Of a stretch of 64,000 bases of DNA, positions 36,546-43,562 are shown one piece after another (the stretch's first letter is position 1; every line of letters begins with the position of its first letter). The notes beneath the pieces were generated by a model, which made no database searches, was not told the DNA's origin, and was given only the letters and a program-made list of their open reading frames with translations. This DNA is from Streptomyces sp. M92 (lineage in GTDB: Bacteria; Actinomycetota; Actinomycetes; Streptomycetales; Streptomycetaceae). The translations under genes were made by a program, and so were the position numbers. The DNA lies in NCBI RefSeq assembly GCF_028473745.1, contig NZ_CP101137.1, positions 2,108,001 through 2,172,000 of the forward strand. The letters are read 5' to 3'.

Positions 36546-36575
36546 AACCCCAGGTCAAGGCTTTGACCTGGGGTT
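36546..36575 (+). terminator. Terminator of tRNA-Thr
   Basis: A stem of AACCCCAGGTCAA and its complement with a four-base loop, followed by T-rich bases. It is closely similar in sequence to the one after the duplicated tRNA fragment at 41087. Confidence 0.88.
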
Positions 36576-36618
36576 TCTTGCGTCCGTTGACCTTGAAATC
36601 GATGCAAGTCGGGCACTT

Positions 36619-37768
36619 GTGGTCTGTGCGGTCTCGCACTACGCGGAGGCGGGGGCACTCGACACACAGGGCGCGGCCGTGCAGATGGCGATCACCCGGC
36701 CCGGGCAGGACGGTACCGCCTCCTTCACCGCCGAGGCCGGGCAGAAGGTGTCGCTCGGCGTCACGTCCACGGGCTTCGCCTCGTACGTCTCCTTGCGGCT
36801 GTACGCGCCGGACGGCAGCAGGGTGGACAGCTTCATCGTCTCCTCCGAGGACACCACGGACTGGGACAGCGACGCGCTCACGCAGACGGGCACCTACCGG
36901 CTGGCGGCAGAGCCCGCCCGGATCGGTACCGGAACACTGGCCCTCACGCTGTCCCGGCCCGTGGACGTGGGACGGTTGAGCAGCACCGGGGACGCGGCCG
37001 TCGCGACGGTCAGCCGTCCCGGGCAGGACGCCGAGGTGACGTTCAATGCGACGACGGGGGACGACCTGTCGCTCGGCATCACGGAAAACGCGTTCACCAG
37101 CTCCTTCAGTCTCACCGTCGTCGCGCCGTCCGGTGCCGAGGTCGTCGGCTCTGCGACGGTGAGTGCCGCCAGGGCACGGACACAGGGGCTGCCCGACCTG
37201 CCGGAAACCGGCACCTATACGGTGATCATGGATCCGCGCGACGGTGCCCAGGGCAGTGCCAAGCTGACCCTCTCGGCCGATCTGGCCGTCGATGTCGACG
37301 TGGACGGCGACTCGGTGCCGGTCACCGTGAAGTGCGGGCACCTTCGTACAGATCACCGCTGTCCGCAGCTGGTCGCAGCACAAGGACGTCTACAACCTCA
37401 CCATCAATGACCTGCACACCTATTACGTGCAGGTGGGCGATACATCAGTACTTGTCCACAATGAGAGTTTCAAGGTCTGCCGCGTCTTCGAGGTCGACTC
37501 CCACGGTGTGGCGACGCCGCGGTACAAGCTTCGCAAGAGGGGCCCGGATGTCGGTGCTGAGGACGGAGGGGCTCACCTGGCGAACCGTCGGGCGATGGGT
37601 GAGGAGACTGAGCGCCGGCGATCCGCGGTAGCCGGTGCGCCGAACCGGGCCAAGGACATGGCCCATGCCTGGCCTCAGGCCGACGGAGCCGCGGACGGCA
37701 TCGGTGGGGCCGGTATCACCGGGGTGAGACTCTGGCAGAAGATGAAGCAGTGGTGGAAGAACAGGTGA
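36619..37768 (+). pseudogene. Remnant of a Hint-containing polymorphic toxin
   Basis: Two pieces in different frames. From 36619 to about 37330 runs a 5'-truncated secreted beta-rich repeat protein: two like modules of about 100 residues containing ITRPGQDGTASF and VSRPGQDAEVTF and GTYRLA/GTYTVI, the pre-peptidase C-terminal (PPC) type. From about 37331 in the +1 frame comes FVQITAVRSWSQHKDVYNLT and then HTYYVQVGDTSVLVHN, the C-terminal end of the Hint pretoxin domain of Streptomyces Rhs-type toxins, followed by about 100 residues of an unrecognised toxin domain ending QKMKQWWKNR (stop at 37768). The frames do not join and the start is missing, so this is a deletion-scarred remnant. The last part (GTG 37427 onward) could still be translated. 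Confidence 0.75.
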
Positions 37769-37772
37769 TCTC

Positions 37773-38743
37773 GTGGCTCAGGTAATTCGGGCGGCAAGGA
37801 CTGTGCTGGAAGAATTTCGAGACACCGGCCACATCTCACCTAGTTCCCGTGCCGCTGCGAGACTTGACCGGTCGGAACGTGTCAGTCCGGGATGGGTGCT
37901 CGTGACGGCTGTCGAACTCGTGGTCAACCTCCGAAGAGAGGTGGACGACGTGGTCGTCGAAGACATCGTTTCAGAACTCCGGTCGCCTGGCTCCCACGCG
38001 CTGGTGGTCGACCTGATCGTCCGCTCGTCCCTCGGCGATATCGACGCTCAACGTGAACTGCACAGCAGGGAATTGCTGGACGTGAGTGATCTGACAGCAA
38101 TACTCGCGACGGCGGTCGAACGCAATGGAATTTCGGGCGGTGAACTCAACAAGCTGCTTGAAATGTCCGAGAAGGCGTGTCACGAACTGTCTTCCGCAGG
38201 GGACGTGCCGGCGCTGCATCCAGCGAAGCGTGGCGTGCTCACTGGCCCGTGGGATGCAGGAGAAAGGGAGGCGCGCGACGGTGAGATTGATTTCGGCGGG
38301 CTGCGCATCCCCGTTTCGGCAGGCTATGAGCTGGCACCTGGGTGGGCGGGGGACGGGCTCGAGGCCGTGACGTCGCATGGCAGGAGACATCACTTCAGCT
38401 TCAGGCCTTTCATGACACCACCTGGGAGGCCAACAGGGTCGAGTGGCAGGCGGACATCCGAACGCGCAGCGGGCGCGTCTCCGAATTCATGGGGCCTGCA
38501 GGCGTGGAACTGCGTGGCTGGACCGTCCGTGCAAGGCCGGACGGCGAAAAGGTGAAAAAGGATGTGAGACTGCTCGGCTGTGATGGCCCGGGGTGGATGC
38601 TGTACGGGGTCATCAGGGGCAGGGGAGCTCACCCTGATAGCACAGACCTGTGGGCGTACAAGGTGTTTGAGCATACGGTCGTCGACGCGTCTTACTCACC
38701 TGCAACCCCTGGCCGGCTCGTTGAGCTGAACTGGCCGGAATGA
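37773..38743 (+). pseudogene. DUF3710-domain gene split by a frameshift
   Basis: The first frame (37773-38555) encodes an unrecognised helical N-terminal part of about 170 residues and then enters DUF3710 at DFGGLRIPV. Near 38370-38390 the homology moves to another frame (38342-38743), which continues WQETSLQLQAFHDTTW and then RLLGCDGPGWMLYGVIRGRGA, the typical DUF3710 core, and ends at 38743. A single-base insertion or deletion, or a sequencing error, at about 38380 explains it. It sits directly after the toxin remnant, where an immunity gene would be, but DUF3710 is usually a housekeeping family, so immunity is only a guess. The GTG start at 37773 is five bases after the toxin stop. Confidence 0.7.
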
Positions 38744-39813
38744 TCAGTATGACCAACCGGCGGCAAATCCTACGCGCCTCTGCGGCTGCCGCTGTCGGAG
38801 TAGGCGGCCTCACTGCTGTGGGTGCGGCCGCTCTGCGCAGGTCGCCTTCTCATCGGGACGAGGTGCCGGCTCATCTGCGTGGAGCCGCCCCCTTGCCGTA
38901 TGCGCAAGTCATCTCCCTCGACCTGGCCACAGGCAGCGAACGGCGGGCCGACGCGCTACGGGCCGCACACCGTGCCGTCGTGGCGATAGACGGCGGCGGG
39001 GTCGCCGCCTGGCTGGCGCTGGGGCAGGGCATGCTTCCACCTGGCGCGGAGAGTCCCCGGCACCTCAAGCGGATGCCGTCGTTCGCGGGTGACGTGCTGG
39101 ACCTCGCCCAGTCGCACGGTGACCTGCTGCTTCAGATCACCGGAGCCTCGGAGCGTGCCGCACGGGAGGCGGCCGAGGAGACACTGGGCGCATTGCCGCA
39201 CTGGAACGTGCGCTGGCGCGTGAAAGGCGATCGCCCCGACAACCGCGAGGAGGACGGCAGAGGGCTGGCACGCAACCCGTTTCACTTCACCGAAGGACAC
39301 GGAAACCCCGATACTCCGCTCGGAACCGCCGACCGCGCGATCGTCACCAGCACCCAGAGCGAGCCGTCCTGGGCGGTTGGAGGAAGCTACCAGGTTGTAC
39401 GGATCATCCGGCTCGCGACCGATTTCTGGGACCGGGACACCGTCCACGTGCAGGAGCGCATCATCGGCCGGCGAAGGGACGGGCGGTGGCTGGACGGAAC
39501 CCCCAGCACCGAGCGGCCCGCCTTCTCGACCGATCCCCAAGGCAAGATCACACCGCTTGACGCCCACGTCCGCAGAGCGGCTCCGGACCGGCGCAACCCA
39601 CCGCCCATGGTCCGGCGCGGCTACAACTACCGCGGAGAGGACAACGACCAGGGACTCATCTTCTCCTGCTTCCAGCGTGACCTGGCCAAAGGCTTCGAAG
39701 CCGTGCAGAAGCGACTGGAGGGAGAGGCCATGGCAAAGTACCTCCTCGCCACCGGCGGCGGCTACTTCTTCGTGCCGCCGCCTGAGGACGAGTGGATCCG
39801 CGCAATTTCGTGA
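38740..39813 (+). CDS. DyP-type peroxidase, Tat-exported, with variant active-site motif
   Basis: A 357-residue heme peroxidase homologue. The N-terminus NRRQILRASAAAAVGVGGL is a Tat signal (twin Arg plus hydrophobic stretch), so the folded protein would be exported. The family shows in YAQVISLDLATGSERRADAL, in NPFHFTEGHGNPD (aligned with GFKDGxxN of DyP) and in DAHVRRAAP, whose His is the proximal heme ligand. The distal Asp of GxxDG is Glu here (HFTEG), which should alter peroxide activation. ATG at 38740 overlaps the previous stop; ATG at 38749 is an alternative. It lies inside the tRNA-bounded island. Confidence 0.83.
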   Translation: MISMTNRRQILRASAAAAVGVGGLTAVGAAALRRSPSHRDEVPAHLRGAAPLPYAQVISLDLATGSERRADALRAAHRAVVAIDGGGVAAWLALGQGMLPPGAESPRHLKRMPSFAGDVLDLAQSHGDLLLQITGASERAAREAAEETLGALPHWNVRWRVKGDRPDNREEDGRGLARNPFHFTEGHGNPDTPLGTADRAIVTSTQSEPSWAVGGSYQVVRIIRLATDFWDRDTVHVQERIIGRRRDGRWLDGTPSTERPAFSTDPQGKITPLDAHVRRAAPDRRNPPPMVRRGYNYRGEDNDQGLIFSCFQRDLAKGFEAVQKRLEGEAMAKYLLATGGGYFFVPPPEDEWIRAIS

Positions 39814-39986
39814 CGCCGAAGGCTGCGATCAGTGGCGTGGTCTGCCGGTCGTGCACACCCATGAGTTCGACGGCACCACCCCGGCTACACATGACCACCG
39901 GGTCCACCGCGACCGGTTGCGCACCGCCGTCCCGTTCCCGATGGATCTCGCCCCCACCGACCTCTCCCGGTAGACGGTCGGCCTGC
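39814..39986. other. Gap between DyP and vapC
   Basis: 173 bases between convergent genes. No convincing reading frame or hairpin was seen. Confidence 0.4.
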
Positions 39987-40406
39987 TCAACGGTCGGCGC
40001 TGCCGGGCGGTACGACCCATTCGGTGGGTTGGCCGGTGAGGGAGGCGATCATGTCGAAGTCGCCGTCGTAGTGGAGGACTGTCCGCCGGTGCAGTTCTGC
40101 CGTAGCGGCGATCAGTAGGTCGGGGAGGGACAGTGCGCGGTGGAAGCCTGCGTTGAGAGCGTGGCGTTGGACTTCCAGGGCGCGGGCGAAGGTGTGGTCG
40201 TCGGCGCGGAGGTAGTCGAAGGCATGGAGCCAGGTGCTGATCCGGGTCGCCTCTGAGCTGTCCCGTGCGGAGTGGATCATCTCGTACTCGGTGGGCTGGC
40301 ACACGGCGAGGAGGTAGCGCTCGTGCAGGGGCTTGAGTACCTCCTTGACGTTCGGTTTCGCCCAGCGGGCGAGGGCGGACTTGTCGATCAGGTAGCGGTC
40401 CTGCAT
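39987..40406 (-). CDS. vapC: VapC-type PIN-domain ribonuclease toxin
   Basis: A 139-residue PIN domain. The acidic metal-binding residues are in LIDKSALARW (Asp8), PTEYEM (Glu), LSLPDLLIAATA (Asp) and HYDGDFDMIA (Asp), the full set of the active site. VapC toxins cleave tRNA or rRNA and stop translation. The ATG at 40406 shares its first base position with the vapB stop, which is the usual coupling of antitoxin and toxin. VapB presumably neutralises it. Confidence 0.92.
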   Translation of the reverse strand: MQDRYLIDKSALARWAKPNVKEVLKPLHERYLLAVCQPTEYEMIHSARDSSEATRISTWLHAFDYLRADDHTFARALEVQRHALNAGFHRALSLPDLLIAATAELHRRTVLHYDGDFDMIASLTGQPTEWVVPPGSADR

Positions 40407-40660
40407 CAGGCGGCCCGGCCTCCGTCGCGGTCGCCGGTGTGCTTGAGGGAGCCGTCGGCGTTGCGGGGGCCGGTGTTCTCCACGATCTCGCTGAAGTCGA
40501 GCTCGCCGGCTTCGATGGCGTCGAAGCCCTCCTGTCGCAGATGTCGCTTGACGGCGTCTTCCATGGCGAGGCGGACAGCTTTGGCCTTGGTCTTGGTGCC
40601 GAAAATGCGCATGGCCTCGGTGACCATGTCTTCGTCGAGGTCGATGACGGTTCTGGCCAT
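40406..40660 (-). CDS. vapB: VapB-type antitoxin
   Basis: An 84-residue antitoxin. MARTVIDLDEDMVTEAMRIFGTKT is the ribbon-helix-helix (VapB/MetJ-like) DNA-binding N-terminus, given here in halves: VIDLDEDMV then KTKAKAVRLAMEDA. The C-terminal tail is acidic then Gly/Arg/Asp-rich and would bind VapC. ATG at 40660 has a GAAGGGA ribosome site. The inverted repeat upstream at 40694-40732 is the likely operator. Confidence 0.9.
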   Translation of the reverse strand: MARTVIDLDEDMVTEAMRIFGTKTKAKAVRLAMEDAVKRHLRQEGFDAIEAGELDFSEIVENTGPRNADGSLKHTGDRDGGRAA

Positions 40661-40693
40661 GAGGATGGTCCCTTCGAGAATGCTTCTGTCATG

Positions 40694-40732
40694 AAAACGA
40701 TAGCATCGACCGACGGCAATAGATATCGTTTT
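40694..40732 (-). promoter_or_regulatory. Candidate VapB operator/promoter
   Basis: AAAACGATA at 40694-40702 and its exact complement TATCGTTTT at 40724-40732 are separated by 21 bases, two turns of the helix apart, just upstream of vapB in an AT-rich pocket. This fits autorepression by a ribbon-helix-helix antitoxin complex. Confidence 0.6.
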
Positions 40733-41036
40733 GATTGAGACTGGCGTTGTGGATGGGGACTTTGCCGCCCGGTTGCGAAGTGTCGCGCTGTTGCTCCTTG
40801 TGGAGGCAGGCAGTCGTCCTCATGGCAGACTCTGCCCATGTCGGGGTCTCGCCAGAAGTGATGGGGCGGGCGATGGGCAGCTGATTGGGCGGCCCTGCCG
40901 GTGGACATCCGGTGGACAGACGCCTTTGGACGGTGCGTCACGGGATGGCATGGGCCGACCTGTTGCACATCCTCTGATCAGGAAAAACGTCACTGGACGG
41001 CATGGCGAGGCACTGGGCAACACGAACGCTCATGGT
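40733..41036. other. Gene-free segment before the right att copy
   Basis: About 304 bases in which I see no supported gene. An integrase or excisionase gene, expected near an att site, is absent here and elsewhere in the island. Confidence 0.45.
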
Positions 41037-41082
41037 CTCGTAATGCGTAGGTCTCGGGTTCGAATCCCGAAGGCGGCTCCAT
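41037..41082 (+). repeat. Direct repeat, right copy (tRNA-Thr 3' fragment)
   Basis: An exact 46-base copy of tRNA-Thr positions from the anticodon loop to CCAT. It lacks the 5' half and cannot make a tRNA. It marks the right end of the island. Confidence 0.88.
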
Positions 41083-41086
41083 GGTG

Positions 41087-41116
41087 AACCCCAGGTCAGA
41101 CCTCTGACCTGGGGTT
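41087..41116 (+). terminator. Second tRNA-type terminator
   Basis: A 14-bp stem (AACCCCAGGTCAGA and complement) followed by TTCTTCT. It is probably the ancestral terminator of the tRNA-Thr gene, separated from it by the island. Confidence 0.82.
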
Positions 41117-41158
41117 CTTCTGTTGAATGGTCTTGAGTTCCGGGCGAATAGGGCATGT

Positions 41159-41188
41159 GCGACCTACGCATTGCAATGCGTAGGTCGC
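41159..41188. repeat. Perfect 30-bp palindrome with tRNA-Thr-like arms
   Basis: Fifteen bases GCGACCTACGCATTG are followed at once by their exact complement. The right arm AATGCGTAGGTC matches 12 bases of the tRNA-Thr anticodon arm, so it looks like a rearranged scrap of the integration target placed head to head. Confidence 0.75.
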
Positions 41189-41456
41189 AGGTCCACATGT
41201 AGTCGTCCGAACGTGATCGCAAGGCCGTGATCTGCTGTTCCGGTCGGCCGAGCTGTGGGACTCCCCGGGTGCGTGATGCCACCGGTGGACAGCTGTGCGT
41301 GACGAAGCGGGAGGATCCACGCGGGGCGACCAAGTCTTGGCGTCGGGTGCGTTGTCCGTGACCTGGGCTCGGCGATCTTGAATGTGCGTTAGTTCTCACA
41401 GGTGCGCGTGCCGTCTGCTCTCGCAGCGACTGCGCCGCCGGCTGAGCCGTCGCCGA
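41189..41456. other. Gap between the island and the biosynthetic region
   Basis: 268 bases with no supported gene, RNA or strong hairpin. Confidence 0.4.
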
Positions 41457-41678
41457 TCAGCGGGTCCAGGGCAGGTCGCCGTCGACCTCGCCGCTCAGGG
41501 GGGCGACGACGTCCAAGACGGTGTCGAGCACCAGCTCCACCGGGCGCGCCGGCGGTGCAGTCCAGGGAAGGTCGCGCTCGCTCCCGCCGCCGGCGGCGGC
41601 GGCCGGAGTCGCCAGCAGCAGGACGTTCAGCAGGATCGCACCGGTCGCCGCCGCAAGGAACGCGCTCTTGTTACGCAT
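41457..41678 (-). CDS. Small secreted peptide with two DLPWT motifs
   Basis: A 73-residue protein. MRNKSAFLAAATGAILLNVL and ATPAAAA form a clear Sec signal peptide with cleavage expected after AAA near residue 29. The mature peptide of about 44 residues starts GGGSERDLPWTAPP and ends GDLPWTR, with a hydrophobic helix-like middle (VELVLDTVLDVVAPL). The duplicated DLPWT near both ends is striking, and there is no cysteine. ATG at 41678 has AGGGGG upstream. It is divergent from the TrmB/LuxR-type regulator gene, with a 187-base AT-rich shared promoter region. Function unknown: a structural cell-surface peptide, a signal for the neighbouring regulators or a processed precursor are all possible. 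Confidence 0.72.
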   Translation of the reverse strand: MRNKSAFLAAATGAILLNVLLLATPAAAAGGGSERDLPWTAPPARPVELVLDTVLDVVAPLSGEVDGDLPWTR

Positions 41679-41865
41679 CTGAATTTTTCCCCCTAGTTGA
41701 ACGCCGCATCGGCCGTTCGAGCTGTTTCGTTTTCTGGGCTGAACCTTACGGAGCTGGACTTTCGAGCCTATTTTTCCTCGATTTCGCAGCGCGGAAATCC
41801 TCGTGAAAATGGGTGAAAAGGAGGTCGGCATACGCTGCGCGCACCATCGACGACTGGAGGCCGGA

Positions 41866-42858
41866 GTGCTCACGGAGATCGGGCTCGGCGCGGACGCCGC
41901 GTGCGCGTACCGCGCTCTGCTGAAGGAGCCGCGAGCGGAGACGGGCGCGCTCGCCGCACGCCTCGGCTGGTCGGTCGACCGGGCGTCGAACGCCCTCGAT
42001 GAACTCTTCGGCCTCTCTCTCGTGCGGCCCTCGCACGAGCACCGGGACAGCCGGCGGCTGGTGGATCCTGAAGTCGGACTGCAAGCTCTGATCGACGTAC
42101 AGGAAAGAGAATTGCTCCGGCGGCAGCAGATTCTCACGCAGACGAAACTCGCAGCGGAGAACCTGGTCGACGAATACCGCAGTGCATCGGAGAGCGGGCC
42201 GGTGTCATCCGTGCGGGAACTGCGCGGGATCGACGCCGTGCAGACCTGCGTGGAAAAGGCGGGTCATGAGTGCCGGGAGGAGATCCAGGTGTTCGTGCCC
42301 GGTGGCGCGCAGCCCGGCGACGTCCTCGCCTCGTCCCAGCCGCTCGATCTGCTGCTCCTGGAACGGTCGGCCCGGGTCAGCTACGTCTACCAGGACAGCA
42401 TCCGCAACGACCGGCCCACCAGCGAGTACGCGCAGTGGCTGGTCGAGCAGGGGGCCGAGGTCAGGACGGTTCCGCATCTGCCGCTCCGGGTGATCATCTG
42501 GGATCGGCGCACGGCGCTCGTGCCGATCGACCCGGCCGCACCGGACGCGGGAGCCTTCCTGCTGTCCAGCCCGGGGCCGGTGGCCGCGCTGCAGTCCTTG
42601 TTCGAGCAGGTGTGGCAGCGGGCAGCGCGGTTCGGCGAGGAGCGGGACCGGGAGCGGGACGGGGCGCTCGCCGACCAGGAGAGCGCGGTGCTCGGACTGC
42701 TCGCGGCCGGCCTCACCGACGAGGTGATCGCCCGCAAGCTGGGGGTGTCGGTGCGTACCAGCCGCCGGGTGACGGCGGCGCTGATGAACCGTCTGGGGGC
42801 CCGTAGCCGCTTCCAGCTGGGTGCGCTGGCGGCCGAGCGGGGCTGGCTCGTCGGCTGA
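41866..42858 (+). CDS. TrmB-like/LuxR-type transcriptional regulator
   Basis: A 330-residue regulator. The N-terminus (LTEIGLGADAACAYRALLKE then ETGALAARLGWSVDRASNAL) is a TrmB-type winged helix. The middle resembles the phospholipase-D-like/sugar-binding region that follows it in such proteins. The C-terminal 65 residues (DQESAVLGLLAAGLTDEVIARKLGVSVRTSRR, given in part) are a LuxR-type helix-turn-helix. This two-headed arrangement is common among Streptomyces regulators of peptide and secondary metabolite genes. GTG at 41866 has GGAGG five bases upstream; the longer frame from 41803 lacks one. It probably controls the divergent small peptide gene or the NRPS region. Confidence 0.82.
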   Translation: MLTEIGLGADAACAYRALLKEPRAETGALAARLGWSVDRASNALDELFGLSLVRPSHEHRDSRRLVDPEVGLQALIDVQERELLRRQQILTQTKLAAENLVDEYRSASESGPVSSVRELRGIDAVQTCVEKAGHECREEIQVFVPGGAQPGDVLASSQPLDLLLLERSARVSYVYQDSIRNDRPTSEYAQWLVEQGAEVRTVPHLPLRVIIWDRRTALVPIDPAAPDAGAFLLSSPGPVAALQSLFEQVWQRAARFGEERDRERDGALADQESAVLGLLAAGLTDEVIARKLGVSVRTSRRVTAALMNRLGARSRFQLGALAAERGWLVG

Positions 42859-42901
42859 GCGGACCCGGACGGCGGGGCCACCGTCACGCTGTCCCGGAAG
42901 G

Positions 42902-43546
42902 TCAGCCGCGCAGGTAGGCCAGGACGGCCAGTACCCGGCGGTTGGTGGCGTCGGACAGGCTCAGGTCCAGCTTGGTGAGGATGGAACCGAAGTGCTTGCT
43001 GACGGTGCCCTCGCTGACGTGCAGGGACGCGGCGACGGACGCGTTGGACTGGCCCTCGGCCATCAGCGCGAGGACCTCCTGCTCACGGGCAGTCAGTTTG
43101 GCCAGCGGGTCGCGGCGGTGGCGCAGGAGCTGGCGGACCACTTCGGGGTCGACGACGGTCGCGCCGGCGGCCACCCGCTGGAGGGCTTCCACGAACTCCT
43201 CGACGTTGCCTACGCGTTCCTTGAGGAGGTAGCCGACGTGGGTGCCGTCGGAGGAGTCGAGCAGCTCCTCGGCGTAGGCGCGCTGGACGTACTGGCTGAG
43301 GACCAGGATGGGCAGCCGGGGGTTCTTCTCGCGCAGCCGCAGCGCGGCCCGCAGCCCCTCGTCGGAGAAGCCGGGCGGCATCCGTACATCGGTGACGACG
43401 ATGTCGGGGTCGTGCTCCGCGACGGCTGCCGTGAGCTCGTCGGCCGTACCGACACCGGCGAGAACCTGGTGGCCGAAGCGCTCCATGAGCCCGACGAGGC
43501 CCTCCCGCAGCAGCACGCTGTCCTCGGCCAACACGATGCGCAACAT
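42902..43546 (-). CDS. NarL/LuxR-family response regulator
   Basis: A 214-residue response regulator. The receiver has acidic pocket AEDSVLLREGL, phospho-acceptor Asp in DIVVTDVRMPP and the conserved Lys in YLLKERV. The C-terminus LTAREQEVLALMAEGQSNAS is a LuxR-type DNA-binding domain. The gene lies 16 bases after the histidine kinase gene, which is upstream on the same strand, so they form one operon. ABC exporters of the MacB type are often targets of such pairs; the nearby exporter at 46727 is a candidate. Confidence 0.92.
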   Translation of the reverse strand: MLRIVLAEDSVLLREGLVGLMERFGHQVLAGVGTADELTAAVAEHDPDIVVTDVRMPPGFSDEGLRAALRLREKNPRLPILVLSQYVQRAYAEELLDSSDGTHVGYLLKERVGNVEEFVEALQRVAAGATVVDPEVVRQLLRHRRDPLAKLTAREQEVLALMAEGQSNASVAASLHVSEGTVSKHFGSILTKLDLSLSDATNRRVLAVLAYLRG

Positions 43547-43562
43547 CTGGTTCCTCTGGGGG

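Noticed and set aside
36619..36900. An integrase gene next to tRNA-Thr
   Set aside because: The sequence after the tRNA is a PPC-like repeat protein fragment; no tyrosine or serine recombinase motifs exist anywhere in the island.
41803..41865. Longer start of the TrmB/LuxR-type regulator (MKMGEKEVG...)
   Set aside because: GTG at 41866 has a good GGAGG site, and the extension falls in the shared promoter region.
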